Shown: positions 34,251 to 44,294, numbered from the stretch's first letter. The stretch is 64,000 nucleotides of DNA from Bosea sp. BIWAKO-01 (GCF_001748145.1 NZ_BCQA01000002.1:124001-188000); one strand, 5' to 3'. Made by a program: numbers and translations. The notes: generated by a model not told the origin, from the letters alone.

Positions 34251-35357
34251 TCATCGACGGGCTCCGGCGCGTTCGGCGAAGGCCCAGGCCCGCATGGCAA
34301 GCGGGCGCGTTCGCGCCGCCATCTGGCGGGCCTTGTCGCTCGCGGCGGTGCCGTCACGGACCCGGCCGGCGATGCCCTGGAGGATGCCGACGAGACGAAA
34401 CAGATTGTAGGAAAAATACCAGTTCAGGTCCGGCAGGGCCGACCGGCCCGTCAGGTTGCAATAGAGCGCAACGACATCATCCATGGCTGGGATACCGAGC
34501 CCGGCCAGATCGACACCGGCAAGGCCGCTGCGACCGTCGGGCGTCAGCGCCCATTGCATCAGGAAATAGGTGAAATCGGCGAGCGGGTCACCGAGCGTCG
34601 ACAGTTCCCAGTCCAGGACGGCGCGCACGCCGCCGTCGAGACCGAACATGATATTGTCCAGTCGATAGTCGCCGTGAACGACGGAGACACGCTCCTGAAC
34701 CGGCAGCGATTGAGGCAGCCAGTCGATGAGATGCTCGACTTCCGCGATATGCTCCGTCTGCGACGCGCGATACTGCTTCGTCCAACGCAGCACCTGACGT
34801 TCGAAGTAATTGCCCGGGCGCGCATAATCGGCCAGCCCGATCGCCGCATGGTCGAGATTGTGCAGGCGAGCCAGCGACTCGACCTCGGCGCGATAGATTC
34901 GCGCGCGCCTTTCCGAGCTCGCCTCCGGCAGCAGCGCGTTCCAGTAGACCACGCCCTGCACCATCTCCATCACGTAGAACGTCGTCCCAATGACGCCATC
35001 ATCAAGGCAGAGCGCATAGGGCCGGGGCACAGGAAAGCCGGTGGCGTGCAGAGCCGTAATGACCCGGAATTCCCGATCCACCGCATGGGCCGATGGCAGC
35101 AGCATGCCGAAGGGTTTGCGCCGCAGCACGAAGGACGCGGCGCCGGTCTCGATCAGGTAGGTCGGGTTGGACTGCCCTCCCCTGAACTGTCGGATCGTCA
35201 GCGGAGCCTGGTAGCCAGGGACGTTGCATTGCAGCCAGGCATCCAGGCGTTCGAGGTCGAAGGGCGGCGTAGCTTCGACCGGCTTTACGCCGTGGAAGGC
35301 ATCATCGTCGACGGTCGTCGCCTCGGCTCGCAGCAGGGCTTCTTGCGAGGGTTTCAT
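34251..35357 (-). CDS. Phosphotransferase family protein (APH/ACAD10-like kinase)
   Basis: A 368-residue protein with the aminoglycoside-phosphotransferase / choline-kinase fold. The N-lobe has IRQFRGGQSNPTYLIE and FVLRRKPFG (ATP-binding Lys/Arg); the catalytic loop is VVHGDYRLDNIMF and the metal-binding motif VLDWELSTLGDPLADF. Related bacterial proteins and the N-terminal domain of human ACAD10/11 phosphorylate hydroxy-fatty acids on their way to beta-oxidation. The adjoining acyl-CoA ligase and crotonase genes fit that use. It heads the minus-strand operon; a tiny frame overlaps its start by 4 bp. Confidence 0.85.
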   Translation of the reverse strand: MKPSQEALLRAEATTVDDDAFHGVKPVEATPPFDLERLDAWLQCNVPGYQAPLTIRQFRGGQSNPTYLIETGAASFVLRRKPFGMLLPSAHAVDREFRVITALHATGFPVPRPYALCLDDGVIGTTFYVMEMVQGVVYWNALLPEASSERRARIYRAEVESLARLHNLDHAAIGLADYARPGNYFERQVLRWTKQYRASQTEHIAEVEHLIDWLPQSLPVQERVSVVHGDYRLDNIMFGLDGGVRAVLDWELSTLGDPLADFTYFLMQWALTPDGRSGLAGVDLAGLGIPAMDDVVALYCNLTGRSALPDLNWYFSYNLFRLVGILQGIAGRVRDGTAASDKARQMAARTRPLAMRAWAFAERAGARR

Positions 35358-35551
35358 GGCACGGACCTGGCGCGTTCGAGGCACAGCACGGCCGCGCGTC
35401 GCAGGTCGCCACGGAGATAGCCGCGCCGTAGCATCCGGTTGAGGGCATGGGCATGGGCGGGCTGCAGATCCTGGTTGACGCTGCCGCAGCAGAGCTGGAT
35501 CGCCGTGGCATGCAAATGCGCCACGACCTTTAGCGAGACGAGCCCAGCCAT
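35354..35551 (-). CDS. Small hypothetical protein coupled to the kinase gene
   Basis: A 65-residue frame whose TGA overlaps the kinase ATG (ATGA), which favours a real coupled gene. The C-terminal half (HALNRMLRRGYLRGDLRRAAVLCLE) vaguely resembles the end of DUF6285-type proteins, which occur next to such kinases, but the match is weak and the protein would be only about half length. There is no ribosome site before the ATG. It may be the 3' end of a degraded neighbour. Confidence 0.3.
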   Translation of the reverse strand: MAGLVSLKVVAHLHATAIQLCCGSVNQDLQPAHAHALNRMLRRGYLRGDLRRAAVLCLERARSVP

Positions 35552-36147
35552 GACGAAGGGAGCGGAGCATGCGGCCCCCCCGGCTCGCCGGACAAGTCGC
35601 CACAGCGGTCTGCGATCTCCAGAAATCGGCGGGATGGCGATACCTCCTGAGCGCGCGCCTCAAGCAGCATCGGCGCAACCTTGCGCCGATGCCTCCGGCC
35701 GGGCTGGCCGACCCATCTTCATGCAGGAATGATGCGGCAGCGCCTGTACTCCAGTCGCCAGCCGCTCCTTATTTCGAAAAGCTAGCATGTCAAATTGTCG
35801 ACATCAATCCCGATATATGCACTAAAATTGGCTATAACTTGAGGAATTCGTCTGATCGACTCTTATATCGAAAATTGACCCTGCAATCACGAGACTCACG
35901 ATCCAACCGCTCCAGCACGCATCGGCAAGACCACCAAGACAAGCGCAACGCAGCAAGCGACAACGATCCCCGTACCGGCGGCGGGACTGGCGCCCGACCC
36001 CGCCTTGCGCAACCTTCCCCGGCATTGCCGAATGAGAATTGGCCGGGACCGGAAGCACGCCCAAGCCCTGCGACCCCAGGGCATCGTGGTTGACGGGGCC
36101 CCGCCAAGCACGCATCCCACTCTCCCAGGCAAGAACCGGCGCAACCC
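35552..36147. other. Divergent control region between kinase operon and TetR gene
   Basis: About 600 bases. Around 35770-35880 it is markedly AT-rich and is the likely promoter region for TetR and possibly the minus-strand operon; an ATGTC ... GACAT pair (35788-35805) could be part of an operator. The rest shows no gene. Confidence 0.45.
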
Positions 36148-37449
36148 ATGACAAAACCCGAAGACGAAATGACCGGCCTCGAAGCCTCGACCGCGCCGCC
36201 CGATGATGTCGCGACACGCGGCGCCGTGCGCCAGACCCGGACCAAGCGACGCTCCGAGGCCCGGCGTTTCGAAATCCTCGCCGCGGCGGTCAGTCTGTTC
36301 AACGAGAAGGGGCTGCGGGGGACGATGTTATCCGACGTCGCGCAGGCGGTGGGCCTGAGCACGAACAGCCTCTGCTATTACTTTCGGAAGAAGGACGACC
36401 TCGCCGCAGCCTGCTTCATGGATGCAATCGACATCCTGCGGGCGATCGTCGCAAAAGCCACCCTGCGCCCGACGCCGGAACTGCGCGTCCGCGAATTCGC
36501 GTCCGGTTTCGCTGCGAGGCTCGCCCGAGAAGTGAACGGAGGCGGCGGCAAGCTTGTCGGGATCTACGACCTGCGCGCGCTGGTCAAACCCCAGTCGGAC
36601 GTCGTCTTTGCGGCCTATAACAGCCTTTTCCGCGAGGTGAGAGCGCTGCTCTCGGCGCCGGACCGTCCGAGTCCGGACAGGCGCCAGCTCAATGCGAGCG
36701 CGCACCTGCTACTCTCACTCGTGCACTCTATGCGTATCTGGATCGGACAATACGCGGCGGAAGATTATGAGCGGGTCGCCGACCATTTCTGCGATGTGAT
36801 GGTCGCGGGCTTCGCACCCTCCCCCGGAGCCTGGCCGCCCGCCTCGCTGGCCCCGATCGCATGGCCCTTCGAGGCGGACGCACCTTCTGCGCGCGATGCA
36901 TTCCTGCGGGCCGCGACGCTGACCATCAACGAGTTCGGATTCTCAGGAGCTTCCGTCGACAAGATCTCAGCAAGACTGCAACTGACCAAGGGCGCCTTCT
37001 ACCACCACAACGACAACAAGGAGGGCCTCTTCTCGGAATGCGCGGCGAGAACCTTTGCCGTCATCCGGGAAGTCCAGAACGAGGCGCAGCGCCAGCCCAC
37101 GGGATGGGACGAATTGGGGTCTGCAATCACACATCTGGTGAGATTCCAACTGTCCGATCGCGGCCCCCTGCTGCGCGCCACGGCACTTAGCGCACTGCCA
37201 GCCCATGAACGCGCAGAGATGATCGATGCGACCAACAAATTGTCCGAACGCTTCGTCTATCCCATTGTGAAGGGAATGGCCGATGGCTCCATCCGCCCCC
37301 TGCACCCCCTGGTCGGCTCGCACCTGGTCAGCGCCATGATCTATGCCGCGACCGAACTTCCGCTCTGGCTCGGCGAGATATCGCCGGATCAAGCCGTAGA
37401 TCTCTATGCCAAACCCCTGCTGCTCGGCGTCCTCGCCGCGCAGGAGTAA
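36148..37449 (+). CDS. Tandem TetR-type transcriptional regulator (two HTH domains)
   Basis: A 433-residue regulator that contains two complete TetR units in one chain. The first HTH (about 42-88) reads ILAAAVSLFNEKGLRG ... LSTNSLCYYFRKKDDL. The second (about 249-296) reads ATLTINEFGFSGAS ... LTKGAFYHHNDNKEGL. Each is followed by its own helical ligand domain. Ordinary TetR proteins are about 200 residues and work as dimers; here one chain supplies two heads, so it could bind an operator as a pseudo-dimer. By position it should control the acyl-CoA catabolic genes to the right and perhaps the importer to the left. Confidence 0.88.
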   Translation: MTKPEDEMTGLEASTAPPDDVATRGAVRQTRTKRRSEARRFEILAAAVSLFNEKGLRGTMLSDVAQAVGLSTNSLCYYFRKKDDLAAACFMDAIDILRAIVAKATLRPTPELRVREFASGFAARLAREVNGGGGKLVGIYDLRALVKPQSDVVFAAYNSLFREVRALLSAPDRPSPDRRQLNASAHLLLSLVHSMRIWIGQYAAEDYERVADHFCDVMVAGFAPSPGAWPPASLAPIAWPFEADAPSARDAFLRAATLTINEFGFSGASVDKISARLQLTKGAFYHHNDNKEGLFSECAARTFAVIREVQNEAQRQPTGWDELGSAITHLVRFQLSDRGPLLRATALSALPAHERAEMIDATNKLSERFVYPIVKGMADGSIRPLHPLVGSHLVSAMIYAATELPLWLGEISPDQAVDLYAKPLLLGVLAAQE

Positions 37450-37889
37450 TCGCCCCTCGGGCGAGATCGAGCCGTACGAGAGCAGCAAAGCCGGGACCCA
37501 CTCCCCGGCCGCCTCGCGCCGTCACGCCCTCCGCCCCATTCAGGCCTTCCATGCCTCACAGCGGCGAACGATCTTCGCCGCGCCTGGGATCTCCCGAGCT
37601 ACGTCCGAGTCGGCGCAAGAACATACTCTTACTTCGAAATAAAATTCATCATGAGGTCATTAACGAAATTTCATTCGAAATTGCGCTCTTTCTGCGCTTG
37701 CCACCCAAAAAATCAACGTGCTAAGTTTTCTAATCATCTGGCGCAGAAGCGCGCCGAGCAACGCCTTGCCTTGACAAACCCGCTGCCGTGAGAAGTGCGC
37801 AGTCGGGCGGGACATCGGCGAGGCGCGCGTCATCTCCCGGTGGCGCGAAAGGTCCGACTTACGCGTGAAACGTCCTAGGAGGCGCATCC
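37450..37889. other. Intergenic region upstream of the CoA catabolic operon
   Basis: About 440 bases without a gene. Its middle (37630-37730) is AT-rich, with a direct repeat CGAAATT at about 37656 and 37673 that could be a regulator site. A strong ribosome site (TAGGAGG) lies at its right end. Confidence 0.45.
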
Positions 37890-38687
37890 ATGTCGCTACG
37901 CTACGAGAAGCACGGCAACATCGCTCATTTCATCATCGATAACGGGCCAATGAACGTGCTCCTGCCGGAGTTCCACAAGGAGTTCTACCATCGGCTCAGG
38001 GAGTTCGAGATCGACCCCGATATCAAGGTCGGTCTCTTCTATGGCGCGGACGGTCGCTGCTTCTCGGTCGGCGATGATCTCAAGAGCATGCACAAGCCGC
38101 CGCGGACACGGCAGGAGGAGCTCGCCGCCTTTCTGTTCCTGCACCAGAACGAGGGCGACAAGCCGATGCGCCCGGGGTGGGAGCACGATGTCTGCGCCCA
38201 CCGCCGCTACAAGCCGATTGTCTCCGCCATCGAGAGCTATTGCCTGGGCATCGCGTTCTCGTTCTGCCTCTATCACAGCGACGTCCGGGTGGCGGCCGAG
38301 AACGTCAAGTTCGGCCTGACCGGGATCAAGTTCGGCGCCGGCGGGGGCAGCGGCCCCAAGCGTCTCGCTCGCCATCTGCCGTTCACCGCAGCCTATTGGA
38401 TGGCACTGTCGGGAGAGTTCATGGAGGCCGAGGAGGCCTACCGCTATCACCTCGTCAACAAGATCGTGCCCAGCGACAAGCTGATCGCCACAGCCGAAGA
38501 GATGGCCGGCAAGATTGCACTCAACCCGGCAATCGCCATTCGGCTGGAAATGGAAGGGCTCGAACTCGGCGCCGATCTGAGCAAGGCGGACGCCTATCAT
38601 TTCGGCATGAACCTCTACCGCATGGGCTGGATGGCCAACGAGTCGGAGGGAGTGACCGCCAACTACCTCAAGGACCGCAAGAAATGA
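37890..38687 (+). CDS. Enoyl-CoA hydratase/isomerase (crotonase) family protein
   Basis: A 265-residue crotonase. It would add water to, or isomerise, an enoyl-CoA. The first oxyanion strand is GRCFSVGDDLKSM (about 50-62) and the second is at ESYCLGIAFSFCLYHSDVRVAAE (about 112), followed by KFGLTGIKFGAGGGSG, where classic hydratases have the catalytic Glu pair. Those Glu residues are not obvious here, so the exact reaction is open. The ATG follows TAGGAGG. It is coupled by a 4-bp overlap to the acyl-CoA ligase. Confidence 0.85.
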   Translation: MSLRYEKHGNIAHFIIDNGPMNVLLPEFHKEFYHRLREFEIDPDIKVGLFYGADGRCFSVGDDLKSMHKPPRTRQEELAAFLFLHQNEGDKPMRPGWEHDVCAHRRYKPIVSAIESYCLGIAFSFCLYHSDVRVAAENVKFGLTGIKFGAGGGSGPKRLARHLPFTAAYWMALSGEFMEAEEAYRYHLVNKIVPSDKLIATAEEMAGKIALNPAIAIRLEMEGLELGADLSKADAYHFGMNLYRMGWMANESEGVTANYLKDRKK

Positions 38688-40309
38688 GCATGGACATGTC
38701 TGCTTCCGCGCCTGTCCGAGAGACACCGGCCGCGTTGCGGCAGCGGATCGAAGCCGAGCCGCTGCCGGTGAATTACGGCCACCATCTCGATGCCGTTGCC
38801 ACGGCACATGGCAGTGAGCTGGCATGGATCACGATCGACGGGGACGGCCCCGACCTGACTTATCGCCAGGTTGCCGACATGGCAGCAAAGGCCGCAAATG
38901 CATTTGCGGCCATGGGGGTGCGCAAGGGGAATCATGTCGGCGTCATGCTGCCGAATGGCCCCGGCTTCCTCGTCGCCTGGCTCGGTCTGGCCAGGGTTGG
39001 GGCGGTGCTGGTGCCCGTCAATCCGAAGCTGACTGTTCACGAACTGGAGCATGTTCTCGCCGATGGCGATGTCACCGTGCTACTCGCGGCGTCGGAATGC
39101 GTGGAGGCCCTGAAGGCGACATCGACGGGCGCGCCGCTGGTCACGAGCGGAAAGATCGCCATCGTCGGGGCTGCGCCGACCGGGCTATCCGACTGGGAGG
39201 CGATGCTGAAGGCGGCGCCGACTGCTTTCGTCGAGCGCGAACCGGTCGGGCTCGATGATCCCATCAGCATCCTCTACACCTCGGGATCGACCGGCAAGCC
39301 GAAGGGATGCATCCTGACGCATCGCTATTGGTTGACGCTCGGCAAGGTCAAGGCGGCGCTGCTGCCGCCGTGCCGGCGCATTCTGAGCGAATTGCCGTTC
39401 TATTACATGTCTCCCTATTACAGGTTCTCCACGGCATCGTTCCAGGCTGCTGCGATCTGCGTGCCGCCCGCTCCCAGCCTGAGCAAATTCTACGAGCGTA
39501 TCGCGCAACACGATATCGATGTCGTCTGGATCGGGGATCCGCTCGCAACGTTGCAGCTCTCGGACGCCGAACGCCGGCACAAGCTCAAGCATGTCTCGCT
39601 CTACGGGCTGAAGAAGGAACTGCATCGTCCGCTGGAGGAGCGCCTCGGCGTTCCCGTACGCGAGGCTTTCGGGATGACCGAGATTGGCGCGGGGCTCTAT
39701 ATGCCGATCGGGGACGATGCCATGACCGGCTCCGGTTCCTGCGGAATCCCCGCGCCGTTCCGCGAATGCGTCGTGGCGGACGAGGACGGCAACCCTCTCC
39801 CTGCGGGAGCGACCGGAGAATTGCTGATCTCGGGGCCCGGGCTGTTCAACGGCTATTACAAGAACCCGGAGGCAACCAAGACGGCATTCTGGGGAACATG
39901 GTTCCGGACGGGCGATCTCGCCCGCATAGATGAGCGCGGCTATTTCTATATCGTCGGCCGCATCAAGGAGATGATCAAGCGCAGTGCCGAGAACATCGCG
40001 GCGCAGGAGGTCGAATCCGTCATCTACATGCTGCCGCAGATTCTGGAGGCGGCGGTCATCGGCGTTCCCGACGAGAAGCGTGGCGAGGAGGTAAAGGCCT
40101 GCATCGTCCTGCAGCCGGGCCTGAGCCCCGCCGATCTGGCGCCCGAGACGGTGCTGGAGCATTGCCGCACGCGCTTGGCTGCGTTCAAGCTGCCTCGGTA
40201 TATCCAGTATTATTCATCGCTGCCGAAGACCGCATCCGAGAAGATCGCGAAGAAACAGATCCCGACCGATACGGAGCGCGCGATTTCGCCCGTCTTCGAC
40301 ATGGCGTAA
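38684..40309 (+). CDS. AMP-dependent acyl-CoA synthetase/ligase
   Basis: A 541-residue enzyme that activates a carboxylic acid with ATP and CoA. The P-loop is ILYTSGSTGKPKGC (about 196-209), the A5 motif is REAFGMTEIGAG, the A7 hinge is WFRTGDLARIDERGYFYIVGR, and the C-terminal Lys region is LPKTASEKIAKKQ. All adenylation motifs are intact. The start overlaps the crotonase stop (ATGA). With the hydratase it forms a short beta-oxidation-like pair; chain length or aromatic preference cannot be told from the motifs. Confidence 0.92.
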   Translation: MSMDMSASAPVRETPAALRQRIEAEPLPVNYGHHLDAVATAHGSELAWITIDGDGPDLTYRQVADMAAKAANAFAAMGVRKGNHVGVMLPNGPGFLVAWLGLARVGAVLVPVNPKLTVHELEHVLADGDVTVLLAASECVEALKATSTGAPLVTSGKIAIVGAAPTGLSDWEAMLKAAPTAFVEREPVGLDDPISILYTSGSTGKPKGCILTHRYWLTLGKVKAALLPPCRRILSELPFYYMSPYYRFSTASFQAAAICVPPAPSLSKFYERIAQHDIDVVWIGDPLATLQLSDAERRHKLKHVSLYGLKKELHRPLEERLGVPVREAFGMTEIGAGLYMPIGDDAMTGSGSCGIPAPFRECVVADEDGNPLPAGATGELLISGPGLFNGYYKNPEATKTAFWGTWFRTGDLARIDERGYFYIVGRIKEMIKRSAENIAAQEVESVIYMLPQILEAAVIGVPDEKRGEEVKACIVLQPGLSPADLAPETVLEHCRTRLAAFKLPRYIQYYSSLPKTASEKIAKKQIPTDTERAISPVFDMA

Positions 40310-40425
40310 GTGCGAGGACTTGGCTTAAGCGCGAGTTTGACCAGGCTCTGGCTCGCTAGTGTTGTGGCGCTCGGTCGGAGCCGGCTCAACCCTCGGCGAA
40401 CGGGATCCAAGCAAAGGATAGGATA

Positions 40426-41244
40426 TTGGCCTTTCTGACTGAACCTGAGCCGCCGCGTGGCCGGCCGATGGAGGTTGTCCCCGGCGTCTCCCGTATCGTC
40501 GCCAATAATCCGAGCCTAATGACCTATCGCGGCACCAATACTTATCTGATCGAGGATGGCGACGGCTTTGTGGTCCTCGATCCCGGCCCCGACGATGCGG
40601 GGCATCTCGACGACATCCTGCGCGCCACGGGCGGTGCGGTTTCCGCGATCGTGCTGACTCACACGCATTCCGACCATCTCGGCGCCACCGCCGGCCTGAA
40701 GGCTCGCACCGGCGCCAGAACCTATGCCTACCATCTCAGCGCCGACGACGCCTTTATCCCGGATATCCTGCTGAAGGACGGCGACACCGCGCTGGGGATG
40801 ACGGCCATCCACACTCCGGGACATGCCAGCGACCATCTCTGCTTCGCCTTCCGGGACGGGATCCTGTTCAGCGCCGACCACGTCATGTCCTGGTCGAGCA
40901 GCATTGTCGCGCCGCCGGGCGGAAACATGACCGATTACGTTGCTAGCCTGCGGCTGATGCTGGCGCGCGACGACAGCCTGTATCTGCCCGGGCATGGGCC
41001 GCCGCTGCCCAATCCACAGCCCTATGTCGAGGAGTTGCTCGAATTCCGCCTCAGGCGCGAGAATGCCATTGCCGAGGCTCTGAAGGCCGGGCCGCTGGGA
41101 ACCTGGGATCTCGTCGACCAACTCTATTCGCAAACCGACCCGTGGCTGCGGCGCGCCGCCGAGCGCAACGTGGCAGCACATCTGCTCAAGCTCAGGGACG
41201 AAGGGCGCGCAGCGGCCCTGGATGAGAAGTGGCGGTCAGTCTGA
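40426..41244 (+). CDS. MBL-fold metallo-hydrolase (glyoxalase II/LACTB2-like)
   Basis: A 272-residue metallo-beta-lactamase-fold protein. The zinc site is HTHSDH (about 76-81), with further ligands in IHTPGHASDH and FSADHVM and the final His of LPGHG. The N-terminus NNPSLMTYRGTNTYLI and the C-terminal winged segment (LGTWDLVDQLY) match LACTB2-like hydrolases that cleave thioesters or RNA. It probably acts as a thioesterase in this CoA-linked cluster. I chose the TTG at 40426 because AAAGGATAGGA lies just upstream. The 116-bp gap to the ligase gene has no terminator. Confidence 0.85.
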   Translation: MAFLTEPEPPRGRPMEVVPGVSRIVANNPSLMTYRGTNTYLIEDGDGFVVLDPGPDDAGHLDDILRATGGAVSAIVLTHTHSDHLGATAGLKARTGARTYAYHLSADDAFIPDILLKDGDTALGMTAIHTPGHASDHLCFAFRDGILFSADHVMSWSSSIVAPPGGNMTDYVASLRLMLARDDSLYLPGHGPPLPNPQPYVEELLEFRLRRENAIAEALKAGPLGTWDLVDQLYSQTDPWLRRAAERNVAAHLLKLRDEGRAAALDEKWRSV

Positions 41245-41606
41245 ATAGGTTATTGCGATGACTTTTGCGCGTGGAACCGGAATTGGACATTTAGGAAACA
41301 AGCGTTGTTTTTGGGCCGGACTCGGTCCTGATGCGGCTACGCAGCGGAGGTCGGGCTTTGGGCTGCCGGTGAAGGTCCGGTTATGGCGCATTTTCCCCGG
41401 ACAACCGACGGGCGTTTGTGGCCCTTTGCCGACATCCGGGGAGTCTGCTTTCGGGCAGGTTGGCGCTCTGGCCGATGGGCAAAAGCGGCCCTTAGCCGAC
41501 TTTGGCGATGTCTGATTTCAGGCAGTCCAGCTTCCGACACGGAGGCGCCGTCACGCTCGCCTAGTCGGGCGCCATGCGTTTCCCGCCCAGTATTCTTGGC
41601 GCGGCG
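41245..41606. other. Intergenic region with dispersed repeat
   Basis: About 360 bases between convergent genes. 41384-41426 matches 29883-29925. The following 90 bases (to about 41515) look like the same repeat style, with GGGCA and CGGACA words. No gene. Confidence 0.5.
41384..41426 (+). repeat. Dispersed intergenic repeat, second type
   Basis: 43 bases, three mismatches from 29883-29925. Confidence 0.75.
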
Positions 41607-42497
41607 CTATCGATCCAGATCGTTGGAAACAAATTTAATGATATGGCCAACACATTGGTTGAGGAGCGAATTACTTTTTGTAATCGGATGACAAATCCAG
41701 ATTGGATGACTATTTGCCTTGAATTCCGTCTGCAACTCGACCAATTCGCCTCGCTCAAGCTCATGACGAACTGAGTCATGAATCAGCAATCCAATAGATT
41801 TTCCCCATTTTATTTGATTTATTATAACATCAGCATGATTCGATACATGATACGGGGTTGGCCAGAGATTTTTTGCACGAAGATGCGCATCGAAGGCGGT
41901 TCTGGAAGGCGAGTCCGGGCCGAAAGTGAACAGGTTGTAACCCACCAGTTCCTCGGTGCTGAGCCTATTTCCCGGGACCAATCCCGCCCTCGCTACCCAG
42001 ATGGTTCTCAACTCGCGCACAAAATGCCGTCGCATGCCTGCAATATCACTGGCAGCGTGCATCAAACAGATATCCAACATTCCGCCACGCATTTTTTCGA
42101 TCAAATGCTGACTGATGTCGACGTCGAAAACGATAGATATATTATCAATATTGCTTCTCAACCTATCGAATATCAGCGGCGACCAATAAGAGACGAGGCT
42201 GCTATTCAAGCCGAGGCGGAGCCGCTCGACCCGCCTGGCTTCTCCGCTCGTCTTCGACGGCGAAATCCTCAGCGAGAGTTCAAGCATCTCCTGGGCGAGC
42301 GGCAGTATGCGTTTCGCCAGATCGGTGAGGCGCGCAGGGCGGACGTTCCTCACGAAGAGCTCTTCACCCAGCGCCGTTTCCAGTGACTGGATCCGTGACG
42401 ATATTGCAGGCTGCGTGAGGCGTAAGCGGTTTCCGGCAGCCTTGAAGCTACCCAGGGTAGCGACCGCTACAAAAGCCTCAAGATGCCGCAAATCCAA
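41607..42497 (-). CDS. LysR family transcriptional regulator
   Basis: A 296-residue regulator: HTH at residues 1-60 (LRHLEAFVAVATLGSFKAAG, then LTQPAISSRIQSLE) and a periplasmic-binding-like effector domain (about 90-290). It is divergent from the binding-protein gene at 42654, so it probably controls the 42654-49074 operon. The TTG at 42497 is preferred over TTG 42509 because GGAGG lies 5 bases upstream. The gene is AT-richer than its neighbours, especially at its 3' end (41610-41850), which may point to a different origin. Confidence 0.85.
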   Translation of the reverse strand: MDLRHLEAFVAVATLGSFKAAGNRLRLTQPAISSRIQSLETALGEELFVRNVRPARLTDLAKRILPLAQEMLELSLRISPSKTSGEARRVERLRLGLNSSLVSYWSPLIFDRLRSNIDNISIVFDVDISQHLIEKMRGGMLDICLMHAASDIAGMRRHFVRELRTIWVARAGLVPGNRLSTEELVGYNLFTFGPDSPSRTAFDAHLRAKNLWPTPYHVSNHADVIINQIKWGKSIGLLIHDSVRHELERGELVELQTEFKANSHPIWICHPITKSNSLLNQCVGHIIKFVSNDLDR

Positions 42498-42653
42498 GGG
42501 CGCCTCCAACTGGCTTGTATAACGACGTCTTATCTTAAAATATCACAATCCTTTATCGACATCCAACGCAAGTGTCATATCCTTCTCATCAGACCCCACG
42601 CCGACGGACTAAAGAGCGTTGGTACAAAACGGGGGCGCAGGAGGGGATTGGAC

Positions 42654-44180
42654 ATGACGCTGTCACGCCGTAACCTATTGCAAATCGCTGCCGCTGCTGC
42701 CGCATCGGGCAGCCTCTCGGCTCCTGCCGCGGCGCAGACAAAGTCAATCAATATCGGGCTCTCATCCGCCGCCGCCATGCTCGACCTCGTTCGCACGAGC
42801 AGCGGTCCGGATTTCGAAGTCGTTCGGCAAATCTTCGATACGCTGCTGACGCGTAATGAAGAGACGGGAGAATTCACGCCTAACCTAGCCACGAGCTGGC
42901 GCCTGGTCGATGACGTGACCTGGCAGTTCAAGCTGCGCGAAGGTGTCACATTCCACAATGGTGAGCCGTTCAACGCCGAGGCCGTTGCATTCAGCGTGAT
43001 GCGCTACCTCAAGCCTGAGCTGAAATCCCCGCATGCGGGCGTTCTGAGCTTTATCGAAAAAGTCGATGTGATCGACGCATCGACCGTCAATATCGTGACG
43101 AAGAAGCCCTACCCGGTTTTCCTTGTTCATATGGCCGTCGGATCCACGGGCATGATTATCATCATGCCGCCGAAATACATTGCGGAAAAAGGCGACGACA
43201 ACTTCGCAAAGAACCCCGTGGGAACGGGCCCTTATCGCTTCATTCGCGCAGTGCCCGGCAGCTCGATCACCCTGGAGAGCAACGAGGCGTATTGGAGGGG
43301 CAAGCCAGCGATCACCCAAGTCAATTATCGCTTCGTGCCAGAGAATTCGACGCGTGTTTCGGCCCTGATCGCGGGCGATCTCGACATCATCGAAAACGTT
43401 CCGACCGACCTCATCGGGCTGATCGAAAAGTCAGGCAAGGCCAAGGTCGCCGTGAGCGAAACGAGCGGTCTCTGCCTCATGATGCAGTTGAACCCCGCTT
43501 CCCACCCCGCGCTTGCCAACAAGCAGGTCCGCAAGGCGATGAACCATGCGGTCGACATCGACACGATCCTGAAATCACTGCTTGGCGGCCGGGTCAACCG
43601 ACGCGCCTTGCCCGTATACCCGGGAGCGGTCGCGGCGAAGAAAGACCTGCCTCTCTATAAATATGATCCGGCGCTCGCCAAGAAAATGCTGGCGGATGCC
43701 GGTTACGCGAAGGGGTTCGAGCTGGACGCCTTCACGTCAAATGGCCGCTACGCCGCCGACTATGCCATCGCGCAGGCATATGTTGAGTATCTCGGCGAGG
43801 TCGGCATCAAGGTGAATCTGCGCCCGATGGAATGGGCGACGCTCGTCGGCAATATGGCCAAACGCCAGGCGGGGCCGATGTACCAGATCGGCTGGAGCTT
43901 CCGTGAGGGAGATGTTTTCAAGCTCAAGGCAGCTCTTCATCCGGCGTCGCCCTACTCGACCTTTCAGAATGCCGAGTTCGGCGCACTCATAGATCAGGCC
44001 GAAGTCACGATGGTGCCCGAGAAACGGGCCGAACTGTGGGGGAAGGCGCAGGAGCTTCTGCTTGACGAAGCGCCCTTCATCCATGCCTGGCAGCCTTTTG
44101 ATCTGTATGGGGCCGCCAACCGCGTCGCGTGGAAGCAGCCCATCGTGCCCATGTTTATCTTCGACATGGATCTGAAGTAG
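42654..44180 (+). CDS. ABC transporter substrate-binding protein, family 5
   Basis: A 508-residue periplasmic binding protein exported probably by Tat: SRRNLLQIAAAAAASG carries the twin Arg and a hydrophobic core, with cleavage after APAAAQ. The SBP_bac_5 fold follows: LATSWRLVDDVTWQFKLREGVTFHNG, KNPVGTGPYRF, NLRPMEWATLVGNM. A very strong ribosome site (AGGAGGGG) precedes the ATG. It heads an operon with an acyl-CoA synthetase, two permeases and a crotonase, so the cargo is probably a carboxylic acid or small conjugate; that is inference. Confidence 0.9.
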   Translation: MTLSRRNLLQIAAAAAASGSLSAPAAAQTKSINIGLSSAAAMLDLVRTSSGPDFEVVRQIFDTLLTRNEETGEFTPNLATSWRLVDDVTWQFKLREGVTFHNGEPFNAEAVAFSVMRYLKPELKSPHAGVLSFIEKVDVIDASTVNIVTKKPYPVFLVHMAVGSTGMIIIMPPKYIAEKGDDNFAKNPVGTGPYRFIRAVPGSSITLESNEAYWRGKPAITQVNYRFVPENSTRVSALIAGDLDIIENVPTDLIGLIEKSGKAKVAVSETSGLCLMMQLNPASHPALANKQVRKAMNHAVDIDTILKSLLGGRVNRRALPVYPGAVAAKKDLPLYKYDPALAKKMLADAGYAKGFELDAFTSNGRYAADYAIAQAYVEYLGEVGIKVNLRPMEWATLVGNMAKRQAGPMYQIGWSFREGDVFKLKAALHPASPYSTFQNAEFGALIDQAEVTMVPEKRAELWGKAQELLLDEAPFIHAWQPFDLYGAANRVAWKQPIVPMFIFDMDLK

Positions 44181-44294
44181 CGCCGTCCGGCGACCGCCTG
44201 TCGCCTGCGATCACTTTCACAACGTCCCCTCACCGCAAGACCGTTGCCCCTGCGACGGCATCGCCTTGCCACGTTTCCAGACTTTGAGGACAGC

